The notes under the pieces are model-generated. The model made no database searches and was not told the DNA's origin. It saw only the letters and a program-made list of their open reading frames with translations. From Chloroflexota bacterium (GTDB lineage: Bacteria; Chloroflexota; UBA6077; FW602-bin22; JACPRP01), in contig JAMCWX010000019.1 in NCBI GenBank assembly GCA_023480885.1, positions 1 to 48,375 of the forward strand: a stretch of 48,375 nucleotides of DNA, written 5' to 3'. Made by a program: the position numbers and the translations under genes. Positions 16,931-25,663 of the stretch are shown here, one piece after another (position 1 is the stretch's first letter; each line of letters opens with the position of its first letter).

Positions 16931-17950
16931 TCAGCGTGAGGGCCACTTGAAGTTCTTGAACACATAGTCTAAGATCGGCGGCGAATCCGACCAGAGGTCG
17001 ACGCTTCCCATCAGCGCGACGAAAACCCGGTGGCCATCCTTCGTGACTGAGCCCACGATCGTTCTGAGCGCGTTCTCCGTGTAGCCCACTTTGATTCCAT
17101 CGGCCCCTGGATAAATCGATAGCAGCTTATTTAGGTTGAACACGTCATAGGATTCCTTTGTTCCGTTCGCCCGCCAAACCGTGACAGTGTGCACTTTTGC
17201 CAGTGCGAGCTTTCGGAAGACTGGATTCTGCATAGCGTAGCGCGATACCATCGCCATATCGTACGCGCTAGAGTAGTGATCCTTGTTGTCGAGCCCGTGA
17301 GCGTTGACGAAGTGGCTATCTCCGAGGCCAAGCACCTTCATTTTGGCGTTCATTAGATCGCAGAAAGCCTTTTCCGAGCCCGCGATGTGACTCGCGATGG
17401 CAAGTGCGGCGTCATTGCCAGATGGCAGCATCAGACCGTACAGCAAGTCCTCGAGGGATAATCTGTCGCCGACGTTCACCCCCATCACGGTGGAATCCAC
17501 CAACTCGTTAGGATCGTATTTGACTGTAACCATATCGGAAATGTTGCCGTTCTCCAGCGCGACGATGGCGGTTACGATTTTGGTAATGCTCGCCGGCGCC
17601 CGCCGTGCGTGAGCGTTCTTTTCATAGAGCACAGCTCCAGACCGCTCGTCGATGGCGACCGCCCCCAGGGCGCTGACGTTCGGAGGTGGCGCATTGGTCG
17701 TCTTGACAGGAGCGGGTATCGGCGTCGGTGTCACCGTTGGCGTGGCCGTGGGCGTGGAGATCGCAACTCTAGATTGTAATTCTGAAGAGGGAACTTCAGT
17801 CGCCGAAGCAGCCCTATCGCTGCCTGGCAATTGCCAGGGAAGCAGGTCAAGGCGGGCGACGACGACCAGGACTGCGACTGCAATGATGACGACCCCCAGA
17901 AGCGGGGCTTTGTTGCCACTGCGCCTGCGGGATCGTCTACGATATCCCAT
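16931..17950 (-). CDS. D-alanyl-D-alanine carboxypeptidase, peptidase S11 family
   Basis: 339 residues from ATG at 17950; a TTG at 17998 would add 16 residues. N-terminal basic stretch then one membrane anchor (about 17-36), a Thr/Pro-rich linker (about 65-85), then the penicillin-binding S11 domain. Active-site motifs: S121-I-T-K124, SGN at 177-179, and K287-V-G in place of the usual KTG. It trims the terminal D-Ala of peptidoglycan stem peptides outside the membrane. This, with MurE and the FemAB-like protein, shows that the organism has peptidoglycan. Monocistronic; an AT-rich region upstream (about 18010-18050) probably holds the promoter. Confidence 0.9.
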   Translation of the reverse strand: MGYRRRSRRRSGNKAPLLGVVIIAVAVLVVVARLDLLPWQLPGSDRAASATEVPSSELQSRVAISTPTATPTVTPTPIPAPVKTTNAPPPNVSALGAVAIDERSGAVLYEKNAHARRAPASITKIVTAIVALENGNISDMVTVKYDPNELVDSTVMGVNVGDRLSLEDLLYGLMLPSGNDAALAIASHIAGSEKAFCDLMNAKMKVLGLGDSHFVNAHGLDNKDHYSSAYDMAMVSRYAMQNPVFRKLALAKVHTVTVWRANGTKESYDVFNLNKLLSIYPGADGIKVGYTENALRTIVGSVTKDGHRVFVALMGSVDLWSDSPPILDYVFKNFKWPSR

Positions 17951-18366
17951 TGAACCGCTTTCGATCCATGCGCACTTGCGGCCTGACTGCAACGTCAAAA
18001 TACATGATATTTTGGAAAAAGGTCTTTGCTCTTATTTATATATCGAACACGGTCTGCGACCAGAAGTGCCGTCGATTAGTTTATCCAGGCCGCATAACAT
18101 TATACCTGAAGCCTTCCCGTGCCACAACCCGTACTTGAGTCGACTTGAGTTGCTTTGGATACACCTCAATCATGCGGTCTAGGTCGCAGCCGTGAGTCAG
18201 GAGGCTGAACCGGGAGAGTCAGATAGAGATAGACAAGGATGCGCGTTCCAGCTTCCCTTGGATTTTCTCTTGATTGGGCGGCACTGTGCTGGTTCGCACA
18301 CGCGGCCGAACGCTGGCCTATTTCGTGCTGCGCTCGCTGTGGCTACCTGCCGTTTGGAGATCAATT
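17951..18366. other. Intergenic stretch without recognisable gene
   Basis: About 415 nt between the carboxypeptidase start and the nitroreductase stop. The AT-rich part near 18010-18055 is a plausible promoter zone for the minus-strand carboxypeptidase. Small open frames here (for example 18239-18433) lack convincing ribosome binding sites and homology I can recognise. Confidence 0.4.
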
Positions 18367-18900
18367 CTACACTTCGCGAACGAGGTCCCGAAGACTTCGA
18401 CGCGGTGTCCAGCCTGGCGCTTCGGCAGGGTAGCCAACTGGTAGAATCGCTATAGGGATCTCATCTCCTGGGGCGCCGATTGCCCGCCTAACGGCATCCT
18501 CGTCAAAGCTGCCCACCCATGCGGCGCCAAGACCGAGAGTTGAGGTGGCAAGTTGGGCATAAGCGCACGCGATGGTCGCGTCCTGCAGGGCGTAGAGTTG
18601 CTCCCCTCTCTGACCGTACTTGATCGCCGACCTTTGCGGCGTCGCGCAGAATACTAGCACCACAGGTGCCTCAGAGATGAACATTTGATCGAGCGCCGCG
18701 TGGGCAAGGGCTAGACGCTGTCGGCGACTGTGCACCAGATACACCTGGTAAGCCTGCAGATCGCCAGCCGACGGAGCGTGGTTGATCGTTTCGAGGATGC
18801 GATCGATCTTCTCGCGTTCGACTTCTACGTCCCTGAAAGCACGGATTGAGTGCCGTCGCGCGACAGTATCAAAGAAATCCATATCGTTTCCGTTCAGCAT
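18367..18900 (-). CDS. Nitroreductase-family flavoprotein
   Basis: 177 residues. FMN-binding N-terminal motif RRHSIRAFRDVEVEREKIDRIL (about 15-37) and NHAPSAGDLQAYQVYLV (about 39-55), then a C-terminal segment LGLGAAWVGSF...PIAILPVGYPAE (about 125-163), all standard for the family. ATG at 18900 or 18882 is possible; neither has a strong Shine-Dalgarno. Family members use NAD(P)H and FMN to reduce nitro groups, quinones or flavins, or dehalogenate; the specific substrate is not predictable. It stands alone, upstream of nothing in its direction. Confidence 0.85.
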   Translation of the reverse strand: MLNGNDMDFFDTVARRHSIRAFRDVEVEREKIDRILETINHAPSAGDLQAYQVYLVHSRRQRLALAHAALDQMFISEAPVVLVFCATPQRSAIKYGQRGEQLYALQDATIACAYAQLATSTLGLGAAWVGSFDEDAVRRAIGAPGDEIPIAILPVGYPAEAPGWTPRRSLRDLVREV

Positions 18901-19071
18901 CTATCGCTTAAAAAGTTGCTTATCCAATACAAGATCTATCGCCGCAATAATTAGGCCACGCCAGTCTGAGCATAGCAAACGTCCAAACATCACTCAGCGC
19001 ACGCAGGCGGAGATGTTCTTGTCACAAATGAGCAATTCATAGTGGAAGGAAGACCAAATGGGGAAAAATAG

Positions 19072-19143
19072 TACCCCCTGGGCGACTCGAACGCCCGCAC
19101 CTGGCTCCGGAGGCCAGCGCTCTATCCGCTGAGCTAAGGGGGC
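19072..19143 (-). tRNA. tRNA-Arg (anticodon CCG)
   Basis: The reverse strand folds into a full cloverleaf: acceptor GCCCCCT/AGGGGGT, D-stem GCTC/GAGC, anticodon stem CTGGC/GCCAG with loop CTCCGGA (anticodon CCG, at 19108-19110), T-stem GGGCG/CGCCC with loop TTCGAGT, discriminator A. CCA is not encoded. A T5 run follows at once and may terminate transcription. It reads CGG codons. Confidence 0.95.
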
Positions 19144-19220
19144 TCTGTAGAAGATTATAGGCGATTCATACGCAAGGCGCAAGTAGCTAGCGAGTAGCGA
19201 TCAAGAAGAGGCCGTCTCTG

Positions 19221-19249
19221 TTGCTATCAATATGGAAGTGCTGTATAGT
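19221..19249 (+). promoter_or_regulatory. Promoter of the toxin-antitoxin operon
   Basis: TTGCTA (19221-19226), 17-bp spacer, TATAGT (19244-19249). An 11-bp palindrome ACCGTGACGGT at 19300-19310, in the leader, could be an autoregulatory operator (inference). Confidence 0.5.
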
Positions 19250-19358
19250 ATGGACAGTTGCACACGAGGGGCGGGGCAAGTTCCTGGAGAGATGGCCCAA
19301 CCGTGACGGTCAAAGATGAAAGGAAACCTTGTGGTCTTGGAGGAGCGCTAAGAGAACC

Positions 19359-19601
19359 ATGGAACAGCAGCTTCGGCAGCGCATTAGCATCAGCCCCCGA
19401 GTAATGGTCGGCAAGCCAGTCATCAAGGGAACCCGCATTCCAGTGGAGCTCATCGTGCGAATGTTGGCTCAGGGTGTTTCGGAGAACGATATCCTTAAGG
19501 AATACCCGCGGCTGCAGCCCGAGGACATTCGGGCTGCGCTGGCGTATGCAGCCGAAGTGCTAGCCCACGAGGAAGTCTTCCCCATCGCCGTTCGCGCGTA
19601 G
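19359..19601 (+). CDS. DUF433 family antitoxin
   Basis: 80 residues from ATG 19359, with GGAGGAG upstream; a GTG at 19329 is the alternative. The core ISPRVMVGKPVIKGTRIPVELIVRMLAQGVSENDILKEYPRL is the DUF433 helix-turn-helix signature (GKP-x-IxGTRIxV). DUF433 proteins are antitoxins or partners of PIN-like DUF5615 toxins, and the next gene is exactly that, 9 nt downstream. Expected to bind the toxin and repress the operon. Intact, with its own promoter. Confidence 0.88.
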   Translation: MEQQLRQRISISPRVMVGKPVIKGTRIPVELIVRMLAQGVSENDILKEYPRLQPEDIRAALAYAAEVLAHEEVFPIAVRA

Positions 19602-19610
19602 GCACCAGCC

Positions 19611-19973
19611 ATGCGGTTCATCGTAGACGAGTCAACCGGAGTAGCTGTGGTCGAATACCTGCGCGACAGCGCCTACGATGTGCTCGCCGTTGCTGAGGCA
19701 ATGCCCCAGGCCAGCGACGCCGAAATCCTTGCTAGAGCTGTGGTGAACGAGGCGCGCATCCTTCTTACTAATGACAAAGATTTTGGCGAGCTCGTCTTTC
19801 GCAGCGGCCAGCCGCACCATGGTATCCTGCTGCTCCGCCTTCGCGACGAAAGCTCGAGGAACAAAGTCGGCGTAGTTAGGGCTGTCCTGGAGGAATATGG
19901 TGATCGGTTGGCTGATGGGTTCGCCGTGGCGACAGAGACTGGCATCCGCTTTTGGCTGGGAGAGCCGCTATAA
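19611..19973 (+). CDS. DUF5615 PIN-like toxin
   Basis: 120 residues. Starts MRFIVDESTGVAVVEYLRD and has the acidic residues of the PIN-like fold: D6/E7 at the start, an ASDAEILARAV segment near 37, and TNDKDFGELVF near 56-66. These match the DUF5615 family, presumed metal-dependent ribonuclease toxins paired with DUF433 antitoxins. Ends near a cluster of dispersed repeats. Function is by family; nuclease activity is not shown for most members. Confidence 0.87.
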   Translation: MRFIVDESTGVAVVEYLRDSAYDVLAVAEAMPQASDAEILARAVVNEARILLTNDKDFGELVFRSGQPHHGILLLRLRDESSRNKVGVVRAVLEEYGDRLADGFAVATETGIRFWLGEPL

Positions 19974-20003
19974 GTCCCTGTATGAGAGGCTTCCCTCTCA
20001 ACT

Positions 20004-20039
20004 CCCTCACCCTAACCCTCTCCCAGCGGGAGAGGGAAT
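20004..20039 (+). repeat. Dispersed palindromic repeat, copy A
   Basis: The 21-nt block 20004-20024 (begins CCCTCACCCTAACC) recurs exactly, inverted, at 30753-30773. Here it is extended into a hairpin: CCCTCTCCC (20016-20024) pairs with GGGAGAGGG (20028-20036) across AGC. Lies in the gap between the toxin gene and the minus-strand pgsA operon end, where it may act as a bidirectional terminator or be a REP-like element. Confidence 0.75.
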
Positions 20040-20052
20040 ACTTCTCATCCCC

Positions 20053-20079
20053 TCGGTGTCTCAGTGCCTCCGTGGTGCA
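20053..20079 (+). repeat. CTCCGTGGTGCA-containing repeat, copy A
   Basis: A GTGTCTCAGTGCCTCCGTGG-like stretch; its core CTCCGTGGTGCA recurs at about 27726-27737 inside a run of similar units. Such 'GTGTCTCCGTGG' strings are common intergenic repeats in several bacterial genomes. Confidence 0.5.
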
Positions 20080-20094
20080 ATTCGTACTGCTCGT

Positions 20095-20682
20095 CTACTC
20101 TGCCTTGCCGCTGGTCAACTTCCACACGTGAATGACCCGCTGGAGCGCAGTCACGTTGGTGAAAAGGGCCAGGATCGCGAGGACGATGAGCGCCTGATCG
20201 AGGATCAGGCCAATGCCTAGCAGAGCGATTCGTTCAGGCCGCGCCAGCAGCCCCACCTCGCATTGGAGGCCGAGTCCCTCAGCCCTCGCCCGCGTGTAGC
20301 TCACCATGACCGAGCCCACGATGGTTGCGTAGGCGAGCAGCACGACAGTGAGGTTGCCCTGCTGTCCATACCAGAAAAGCAGGCCGAAGAGGACGACCGC
20401 TTCCGAGTACCTGTCCAGCGTCGAATCGAGGAATGCCCCGAACGTCGAGGCTTTGCCACTTATGCGGGCCAGCGCGCCGTCGAGCATGTCGAAGGTGCCG
20501 AAGACAAGCACCAGCACGCCGCCTATCCTGATGTAGCCCAACGCGAGGACAACGCCTACTGCTATGTTGAGGACGAACCCAATGGTTGTCAGCCAGTTAG
20601 GCGTAATGCCAGTGCTGGCGAGCAACCCGGCAATTCTCTCGGCTGTGCGCCTGCCCAGCCTCTTTATGCTATCTGCAAACAC
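20095..20682 (-). CDS. pgsA: CDP-alcohol phosphatidyltransferase, probable phosphatidylinositol-phosphate synthase
   Basis: 195 residues, integral membrane. Complete CDP-OH-P motif: D65-x2-D68-G-x2-A-R73-x8-G82-x3-D86-x3-D90. The downstream RARAEGLG...VGLLARPERI segment (about 130-155) is typical of the actinobacterial PIP-synthase branch rather than of PG-phosphate synthase. It would join CDP-diacylglycerol to inositol-1-phosphate, made by the Ino1 encoded at the head of the same operon. Last gene of the operon; its ATG is 2 nt after the stop of the glycosyltransferase gene. Alternative: another CDP-alcohol such as glycerol-phosphate, less likely with ino1 in the operon. Confidence 0.85.
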   Translation of the reverse strand: MFADSIKRLGRRTAERIAGLLASTGITPNWLTTIGFVLNIAVGVVLALGYIRIGGVLVLVFGTFDMLDGALARISGKASTFGAFLDSTLDRYSEAVVLFGLLFWYGQQGNLTVVLLAYATIVGSVMVSYTRARAEGLGLQCEVGLLARPERIALLGIGLILDQALIVLAILALFTNVTALQRVIHVWKLTSGKAE

Positions 20683-20684
20683 GC

Positions 20685-21893
20685 TTATTCACCGTGAAGG
20701 GGGTAAAGTCGGCTTGGGAACGGGGTAGCGCCAAACGGCGCTGGTCGCGCGCGGTCTTCGCTGAGCGAAAAACCGTACTGCTCTCCGAGGTCATAGTAGT
20801 ATTTCAGCACCTGTCGAGCTACCTTCGACCAGGAGTAATCGAGCGCCTTTCGGCGTCCCCCTTCCGCCATCTTCTCGCGAAGTTCCCTGTCGGCCAGAAG
20901 TCGCACAATGGCCACAGCCAGAGCGGTTTCATCCTTCGGCGGCACGAGCAACCCTTCGACCCCATGCTGCAACAGCCCGCGATATCCCTCGATGTCGGAC
21001 GCCACGATGGGTTTGCCCGTCGCCATAGCCTCCAGAAGGATGATGCCAAAGCTCTCCCCTCCCGTCGAGGGCGCGCAAAACAGGGTGCTGCTCTTGTAGT
21101 ATCTAGGGAGAAGTTCCGAGGGAACGAATCCAGCGAACACGATATCCGTCAGCCCTGTTCTTTGGGCAAAGGATTCGTATTGTTCCTTATCTTCCTCGCT
21201 GTACCCGCCAGCCACGATCAGTCGCGCGTTCGGAATCTCGTGCTTGATGTACGGGAAGGCTTTCAGCAAGTACTGGAATCCCTTTCTCTTCTCCAGTCGG
21301 CCCACGAACAGAATATTCAAGTAGCCATCGTTGTACTCCGGAAGCGGCTCCACGTTTTCGTTGAACTGCCGCAGGTCGATGCCGTTGGGGATCACTTCAT
21401 AGCTGGCAGGGAAATACTTGCCGATGAATTCTCGTGCTGCCTGGGAGACTGCTATTCTACCGTGCAGCTTATTGAAAAATCGCTTGAGTATCCTCTTGCC
21501 ATAGAAATAGGCGAGGCTCCTGTTCTGATAAGCGTGGAACGTGCCTACGTTTAACGCGTGTGAGTGCCTCAAGACAGTCACCGGCAGAGCAGGCAGCAAT
21601 GGCTCGTGCAAATGAATGACGTCGAACTGTTCCTGGCGGAGGATGCGCTTCACGCTCCCAGATAGCCGAAGCGATAAACTGATCCTTGCCACTGAGCCAT
21701 TGGCGGGAATGGGGACTACGCTGCCCACCTTATACACGTTCCCGCGAGCCAGTTCCTCTTTGTCGCTAGAAGATGGCGCTATAATCTTCACCGCGTGACC
21801 CAGGCGAGTGAACTCCTCCTCCAGATGGTGAACGTGCTCGGAGACGCCGCCAGGGTATGGATAATCGTACGCTGAAACCAGGCCTATCTTCAT
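20685..21893 (-). CDS. pimA: GT4 glycosyltransferase, PimA-like phosphatidylinositol mannosyltransferase
   Basis: 402 residues. N-terminal GT-B glycine loop MKIGLVSAYDYPYPGGVSEH, an HLHEPLLP segment (about 94-101) and FHAYQNRS near 120 as in PimA, then the donor-binding domain with FVGRLEKRKGFQYLLKAF (about 195-213), and the E-x7-E motif GESFGIILLEAMATGKP near 275. PimA transfers mannose from GDP-mannose to the inositol of PI on the inner leaflet. The operon partners (ino1, pgsA, two acyltransferases) make this activity likely, though a different sugar is possible. Stop overlaps closely with pgsA start; upstream PHP gene ends 1 nt before it. Confidence 0.82.
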   Translation of the reverse strand: MKIGLVSAYDYPYPGGVSEHVHHLEEEFTRLGHAVKIIAPSSSDKEELARGNVYKVGSVVPIPANGSVARISLSLRLSGSVKRILRQEQFDVIHLHEPLLPALPVTVLRHSHALNVGTFHAYQNRSLAYFYGKRILKRFFNKLHGRIAVSQAAREFIGKYFPASYEVIPNGIDLRQFNENVEPLPEYNDGYLNILFVGRLEKRKGFQYLLKAFPYIKHEIPNARLIVAGGYSEEDKEQYESFAQRTGLTDIVFAGFVPSELLPRYYKSSTLFCAPSTGGESFGIILLEAMATGKPIVASDIEGYRGLLQHGVEGLLVPPKDETALAVAIVRLLADRELREKMAEGGRRKALDYSWSKVARQVLKYYYDLGEQYGFSLSEDRARPAPFGATPFPSRLYPLHGE

Positions 21894-21894
21894 T

Positions 21895-22665
21895 CTATTC
21901 CTGCTCCCGGTTTTTCGACAAAGCCCGATAGAGCTTTTGACTTGGATGAATCACCAGGCTCTTGAGCTGCTGGCTGGCCGCGCCCTGAAGCTGCTCGTTA
22001 GCTGTGAGGAACTTCCCCGCCGCTTTCGTTCGCTTTTCCAGCAGGGCGTTGCGCAGCTCATTAGCCGTCTTGCCTTGGAAGAGCGTGTAGGCGCTGCCGA
22101 TGAGATGCAAATGGTGAGCATCGCTTCCGCCGAGCTCCGCGAGCCCGAGGATCGTCGCGTTGAAATCTTTCGCTTTCTTGTAAGCTACCCTGCCGGCAAT
22201 GCTCGAGTTCATCATTTCAATGCCGTCGAAATAGATGTCGGGCGACGGGCTGTTCATTACCCGAAGCAAGACCTTGTGTCCCACGCTCAGCGTCAGCCAG
22301 CTCATCGGATGCGGCACGACGCAAAGCCCGCCCTGTCGGTGTACGGCCGCGATCGTCTTTTCCAATGATTGAAGCATTCGAATGGGTTCCTCGATGAATA
22401 AGGCGATCAGGTGGCCGTCCAGCGTGGTTATCTCGGACCCGACGATGACCTCAAAGTTGAGGTTTCTGCGCGCGGCCAACTCGCGAGTTTCATACGCCCC
22501 CCTGATCTCGTCGTGGTCGGTTATGGCGATGACGTCGAGCGCTCGCGTCTCTTCGATGTATTGCATTATCTCGGCCACGCTGGCCAGGCCATCGCCGCTG
22601 GCGCTGTGTATGTGTAGATCGGCTTTCCCCCAATAATCGACGTCCGTGCCGTTGTTGTCCTTCAA
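21895..22665 (-). CDS. PHP-domain phosphoesterase in the inositol-lipid operon
   Basis: 256 residues. PHP metal motifs: ADLHIHSASGDG (about 15-26), ITDHDEIRG (about 48-56), GSEITT near 77, VVPHPMS near 117, GGSDAHH near 184-190. PHP proteins are metal-dependent phosphoesterases. Lying between the PimA-like and acyltransferase genes with spacings of 1 and 13 nt, it is a candidate for dephosphorylating phosphatidylinositol phosphate to PI, a step whose enzyme is not obvious in the rest of the operon. That role is inference; a function on another phosphate ester is equally allowed by the fold. A divergent PHP gene lies at 26170. Confidence 0.8.
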   Translation of the reverse strand: MKDNNGTDVDYWGKADLHIHSASGDGLASVAEIMQYIEETRALDVIAITDHDEIRGAYETRELAARRNLNFEVIVGSEITTLDGHLIALFIEEPIRMLQSLEKTIAAVHRQGGLCVVPHPMSWLTLSVGHKVLLRVMNSPSPDIYFDGIEMMNSSIAGRVAYKKAKDFNATILGLAELGGSDAHHLHLIGSAYTLFQGKTANELRNALLEKRTKAAGKFLTANEQLQGAASQQLKSLVIHPSQKLYRALSKNREQE

Positions 22666-22678
22666 ACTTACCTCCGGG

Positions 22679-23542
22679 TCAATTGCCCCAAACAGGCTCC
22701 AAGACTACCCACTGCTCTGGATTCTCCCGAATGAACCGCTCCATAACGCCAGTGATCATTTGCGTATTGACGCGCACGTCATCCCTCGGATTGTCTGATG
22801 AGCGTAACTGCAAGGCTGGTTCCACGTAGATCGTGCACGTGCCGTCTGGGTGCCGAACGCTGTAAGCCGGGATTATCGCCGCTCCTGTGCGTGAGGCTAT
22901 CAGCGCCGGCGCCTCCGGAACTGTCGTTTTCTCACCGAAAAACTCTACTTCGATGCCGTTCTTCGTGACGTCACGGTCCGCGGCGATGGCCACCAGTTCG
23001 TTGGCCTCGAGCGCTTGGTAAATAGCCTTGAGCGCTCCTCCCCCCACTGGAACGAGCCGCACGCCTTTCGCTGCCCTGGTGCTGGTGATCAGGTCGAACA
23101 GCTTCTGCGGCTTCAGACGCTCTACAGGTATAGTGACCTTTATCGAATAGGGCGCTGCCACTTGCGCCGCCAGGTCGAAGTTGCCCATGTGGGGCGAGAC
23201 GAGGATCGCCCCTTTGCCAGCGCGCAAGGCACCCAGCAGGTTCTCCATGCCACGAACTTCCACAGTTCGCTTGATGGTGTCGAGATCCATGCCCGGCACG
23301 CGAAAGAGATCGTAATAGTTCTTTGCGCTGTTCTCGAACACCATCCGCGTCGTCTCCTCCAGCTCGCTTCTGCTGGCTGCTGGCCCAAGGACGTGCCGCA
23401 GGTTGTTCTCGGCGTTTCTTCGTGCCCTCGTTTGGACCACAAATGAGATGCCTGCGATGACGGTCGCGAGCCAGTAGCCAAAACGCAGGGGCAGGTGCGG
23501 CACGACGACCGAAGCAATCCTGAAAAACCAGTATGTCAGCAT
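22679..23542 (-). CDS. Lysophospholipid acyltransferase family protein (PatA/LpxL-like), copy 2
   Basis: 287 residues. H-x4-D acyltransferase motif H118-MGNF-D123 in an ILVSPHMGNFDLAAQ context, and IAADRDVTKNGIEVEFFGEKT near 195-215 with the glycine-rich substrate segment. Hydrophobic N-terminus suggests membrane association. Its ATG overlaps the stop of the previous acyltransferase gene, so the two are translationally coupled. In mycobacteria PatA acylates the mannose of PI-monomannoside; that role fits here. An LPS lauroyltransferase role is unlikely, as no lipid A genes are present and the cell seems monoderm. Confidence 0.84.
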   Translation of the reverse strand: MLTYWFFRIASVVVPHLPLRFGYWLATVIAGISFVVQTRARRNAENNLRHVLGPAASRSELEETTRMVFENSAKNYYDLFRVPGMDLDTIKRTVEVRGMENLLGALRAGKGAILVSPHMGNFDLAAQVAAPYSIKVTIPVERLKPQKLFDLITSTRAAKGVRLVPVGGGALKAIYQALEANELVAIAADRDVTKNGIEVEFFGEKTTVPEAPALIASRTGAAIIPAYSVRHPDGTCTIYVEPALQLRSSDNPRDDVRVNTQMITGVMERFIRENPEQWVVLEPVWGN

Positions 23543-24522
23543 TATCCACTTGGCAGGGCCGCTGCGCGCTCGATGGACTGCGCATCAGACCACATATTGC
23601 GGAACATATACCACTGGTCGGGATGCTGCCTGATGCATTCCTCGACCAGGTCCATAATCTTTTGCGTTATCAACTGGACATCCTTCGCGAGATCGCCGGT
23701 AATCTCGACGTCCAGGTGTGGAGAAATGAGACCTGAGAACGTGTTGTCCGGCAGTCGCACGAGGTAGCCGAGGACCAGCTTCGCTCCAGTTTTTGCGGCA
23801 AGAGTAGCGGCGCCAGCCGGCACCGAGGCCACTCGATTGAAGAACTCCACGGACACGCCGCTCTCAGGCTCAGGCCTGTCGATGAGAAGTCCGAGAATCT
23901 CGTTCTGTCGCAAGGCGCGAAGGACTTTCCTGGCCGCTATCTCCAGCGGGATAATCTTCATTCCCTTCTCGACGCGGTACCTCTGGATAAGATCGTTGAG
24001 CTTGGCTGGCTCGAAGCTCTCTGCCACCACGTTGAGCGGATATCCTCTCAAGGCGAGCATCGCTCCGGCGAGGTCCCAGTTCCCGAAGTGGAAGCCGACG
24101 AAGATCACCCCCTTGCCCGATTCCAACGCCCGGTCAAGGTTCTCCCACCCTGTGGCGTGGATCACCCGCTCGAGCTCTTCTTTCGTCAGATATGGGAACC
24201 TGAGGAAATCGACCAGATACTTAAAGTAGTTGCGATAGTTGCTCCGCACCATCCGCCCCACTATGGCTTCGTCGGCGCCTTCGCCGAGAACCTGGCGCAT
24301 GTTTTCCTTGACGCTCTCGCGCAGCGCGGGCCAGCACGCGTAAATCACGTAAGCGAGGCCAATGCTGATGCCGTAGCTCACCCGGAGCGGAAGCATCTGT
24401 GCCACGAAACTCATGCTCTTGATGGTCCAGTAAGTGACGTTAAAACGATTGGCAATGGCGATGATCTTGCGCCAGAGCAGCTCGTCCTGGTTCGGGTCGG
24501 CCTGTTGCGTCGATTCTGCCAC
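23542..24522 (-). CDS. Lysophospholipid acyltransferase family protein (PatA/LpxL-like), copy 1
   Basis: 326 residues. H145-FGNW-D150 acyltransferase motif within VIFVGFHFGNWDLAG, a hydrophobic segment near 40-65, and LLIDRPEPESGVSVEFFNR near 215-235. Only moderately similar to copy 2, so an old duplication with probable division of labour. It starts 1 nt after the ino1 stop. In the PIM pathway one acyl group goes on mannose and another on inositol; two tandem enzymes could supply both (inference). Confidence 0.84.
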   Translation of the reverse strand: MAESTQQADPNQDELLWRKIIAIANRFNVTYWTIKSMSFVAQMLPLRVSYGISIGLAYVIYACWPALRESVKENMRQVLGEGADEAIVGRMVRSNYRNYFKYLVDFLRFPYLTKEELERVIHATGWENLDRALESGKGVIFVGFHFGNWDLAGAMLALRGYPLNVVAESFEPAKLNDLIQRYRVEKGMKIIPLEIAARKVLRALRQNEILGLLIDRPEPESGVSVEFFNRVASVPAGAATLAAKTGAKLVLGYLVRLPDNTFSGLISPHLDVEITGDLAKDVQLITQKIMDLVEECIRQHPDQWYMFRNMWSDAQSIERAAALPSG

Positions 24523-25611
24523 CTATCCCTCCATGGGCGTTGGCTTGGCCGCAATGAAATCCTCGACCATCGCCATTGCCTCGCTGTCGGTGAACTGGGT
24601 GGGAGGTGATTTCATAAAGTAAGCCGCGGGTCCGGTGAGGGCTCCGCTTATCCCTCTATCCAGAGCTAGCTTGCAGCAGCGAATCGCATCTATGACCACG
24701 CCGGCGGAGTTCGGGGAATCCCACACCTCTAACTTGCACTCAAGGTTGAGGGGGACATCGCCGAAAGTGCGGCCCTCCATGCGAATGTAGCACCACTTGC
24801 GATCGCTAAGCCACGGCACGTAGTCGCTAGGCCCAACGTGGATATTGTCTGCGCCCAGGTCGTAGTCAAGCTGCGAAGAAACGGCGTTGGTCTTAGAGAT
24901 CTTCTTCGATTCCAGACGCTCGCGTTCGAGCATATTGTAGAAGTCGGTGTTGCCGCCGAAGTTCAGTTGATAGGTCCGCTCTAGCTTCACGCCTCGGTCG
25001 CGGAACAGGCGGGTGAGGACGCGATGGGTGATGGTGGCGCCGACCTGGGACTTGATGTCGTCGCCGATGATCGGCAATCCGTGGTCGACGAAGCGCTTTT
25101 GCCAGTACGCCTCGCGGGCGATGAAGACAGGTATGCAGTTGATCAGGCCGCAGCCCGCGGCAAGCACCTGCTCCACGTACCACTTTGTTGCTTCTTCGCT
25201 GCCCACAGGCAGATAGTTGATCACCACTTGCGTGCCCGTGTCCTTGAGAATTGAGACGATGTCCGAGGTGGAGCCAGGGGCTTTCTTGATAACCTGGGAC
25301 AGGTATTTGCCTAACCCATCGTGGGTCATGCCGCGTTCGACCTTCAGGCCTGTCTTCGGCACGTCGGTGAACTTGTAGGTGTTGTTGGGAGGGGTGAAGA
25401 TGGCCTCCGCCAGGTCTTTGCCGACCTTGTTCGCGTCGATGTCGAATGCAGCGCTGAACTCGATGTCCCTGATGTGGTAGCCTCCCAGGTTTACGTGCAT
25501 TAAGCCTGGAACGAACTCATCCTCTGAAGCATTGCGATAATGGTACACCCCCTGCACCAGTGATGAAGCGCAGTTGCCAACCCCGATAATCCCCACTCTT
25601 ATTTTACCCAA
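24523..25611 (-). CDS. ino1: myo-Inositol-1-phosphate synthase
   Basis: 362 residues, matching the actinobacterial/archaeal-type enzyme. Rossmann motif [16 protein letters not shown] (about 6-21), [10 protein letters not shown] near 133, NCIPVFIA near 158, the [15 protein letters not shown] signature (about 180-195), LNFGGNTDF near 214-222, SKTNAV near 238. It converts glucose-6-phosphate to inositol-1-phosphate using NAD+. First structural gene of the lipid operon, 52 nt downstream of an ArsR regulator gene in the same direction. Good Shine-Dalgarno (AAAGGAGTT) before ATG. Confidence 0.96.
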   Translation of the reverse strand: MGKIRVGIIGVGNCASSLVQGVYHYRNASEDEFVPGLMHVNLGGYHIRDIEFSAAFDIDANKVGKDLAEAIFTPPNNTYKFTDVPKTGLKVERGMTHDGLGKYLSQVIKKAPGSTSDIVSILKDTGTQVVINYLPVGSEEATKWYVEQVLAAGCGLINCIPVFIAREAYWQKRFVDHGLPIIGDDIKSQVGATITHRVLTRLFRDRGVKLERTYQLNFGGNTDFYNMLERERLESKKISKTNAVSSQLDYDLGADNIHVGPSDYVPWLSDRKWCYIRMEGRTFGDVPLNLECKLEVWDSPNSAGVVIDAIRCCKLALDRGISGALTGPAAYFMKSPPTQFTDSEAMAMVEDFIAAKPTPMEG

Positions 25612-25663
25612 CCTGCCAGAACTCCTTTCGCTATTGACTATTCGTTACCGCTCGATGCGCTTG

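Noticed and set aside
18239..18433. Small open frame with a CxxC-like pattern
   Set aside because: No ribosome binding site, overlaps the nitroreductase end, and no recognisable homology.
20004..20079. CRISPR array
   Set aside because: The repeated strings are not regularly spaced, have no unique spacers of constant length, and no cas genes are present.
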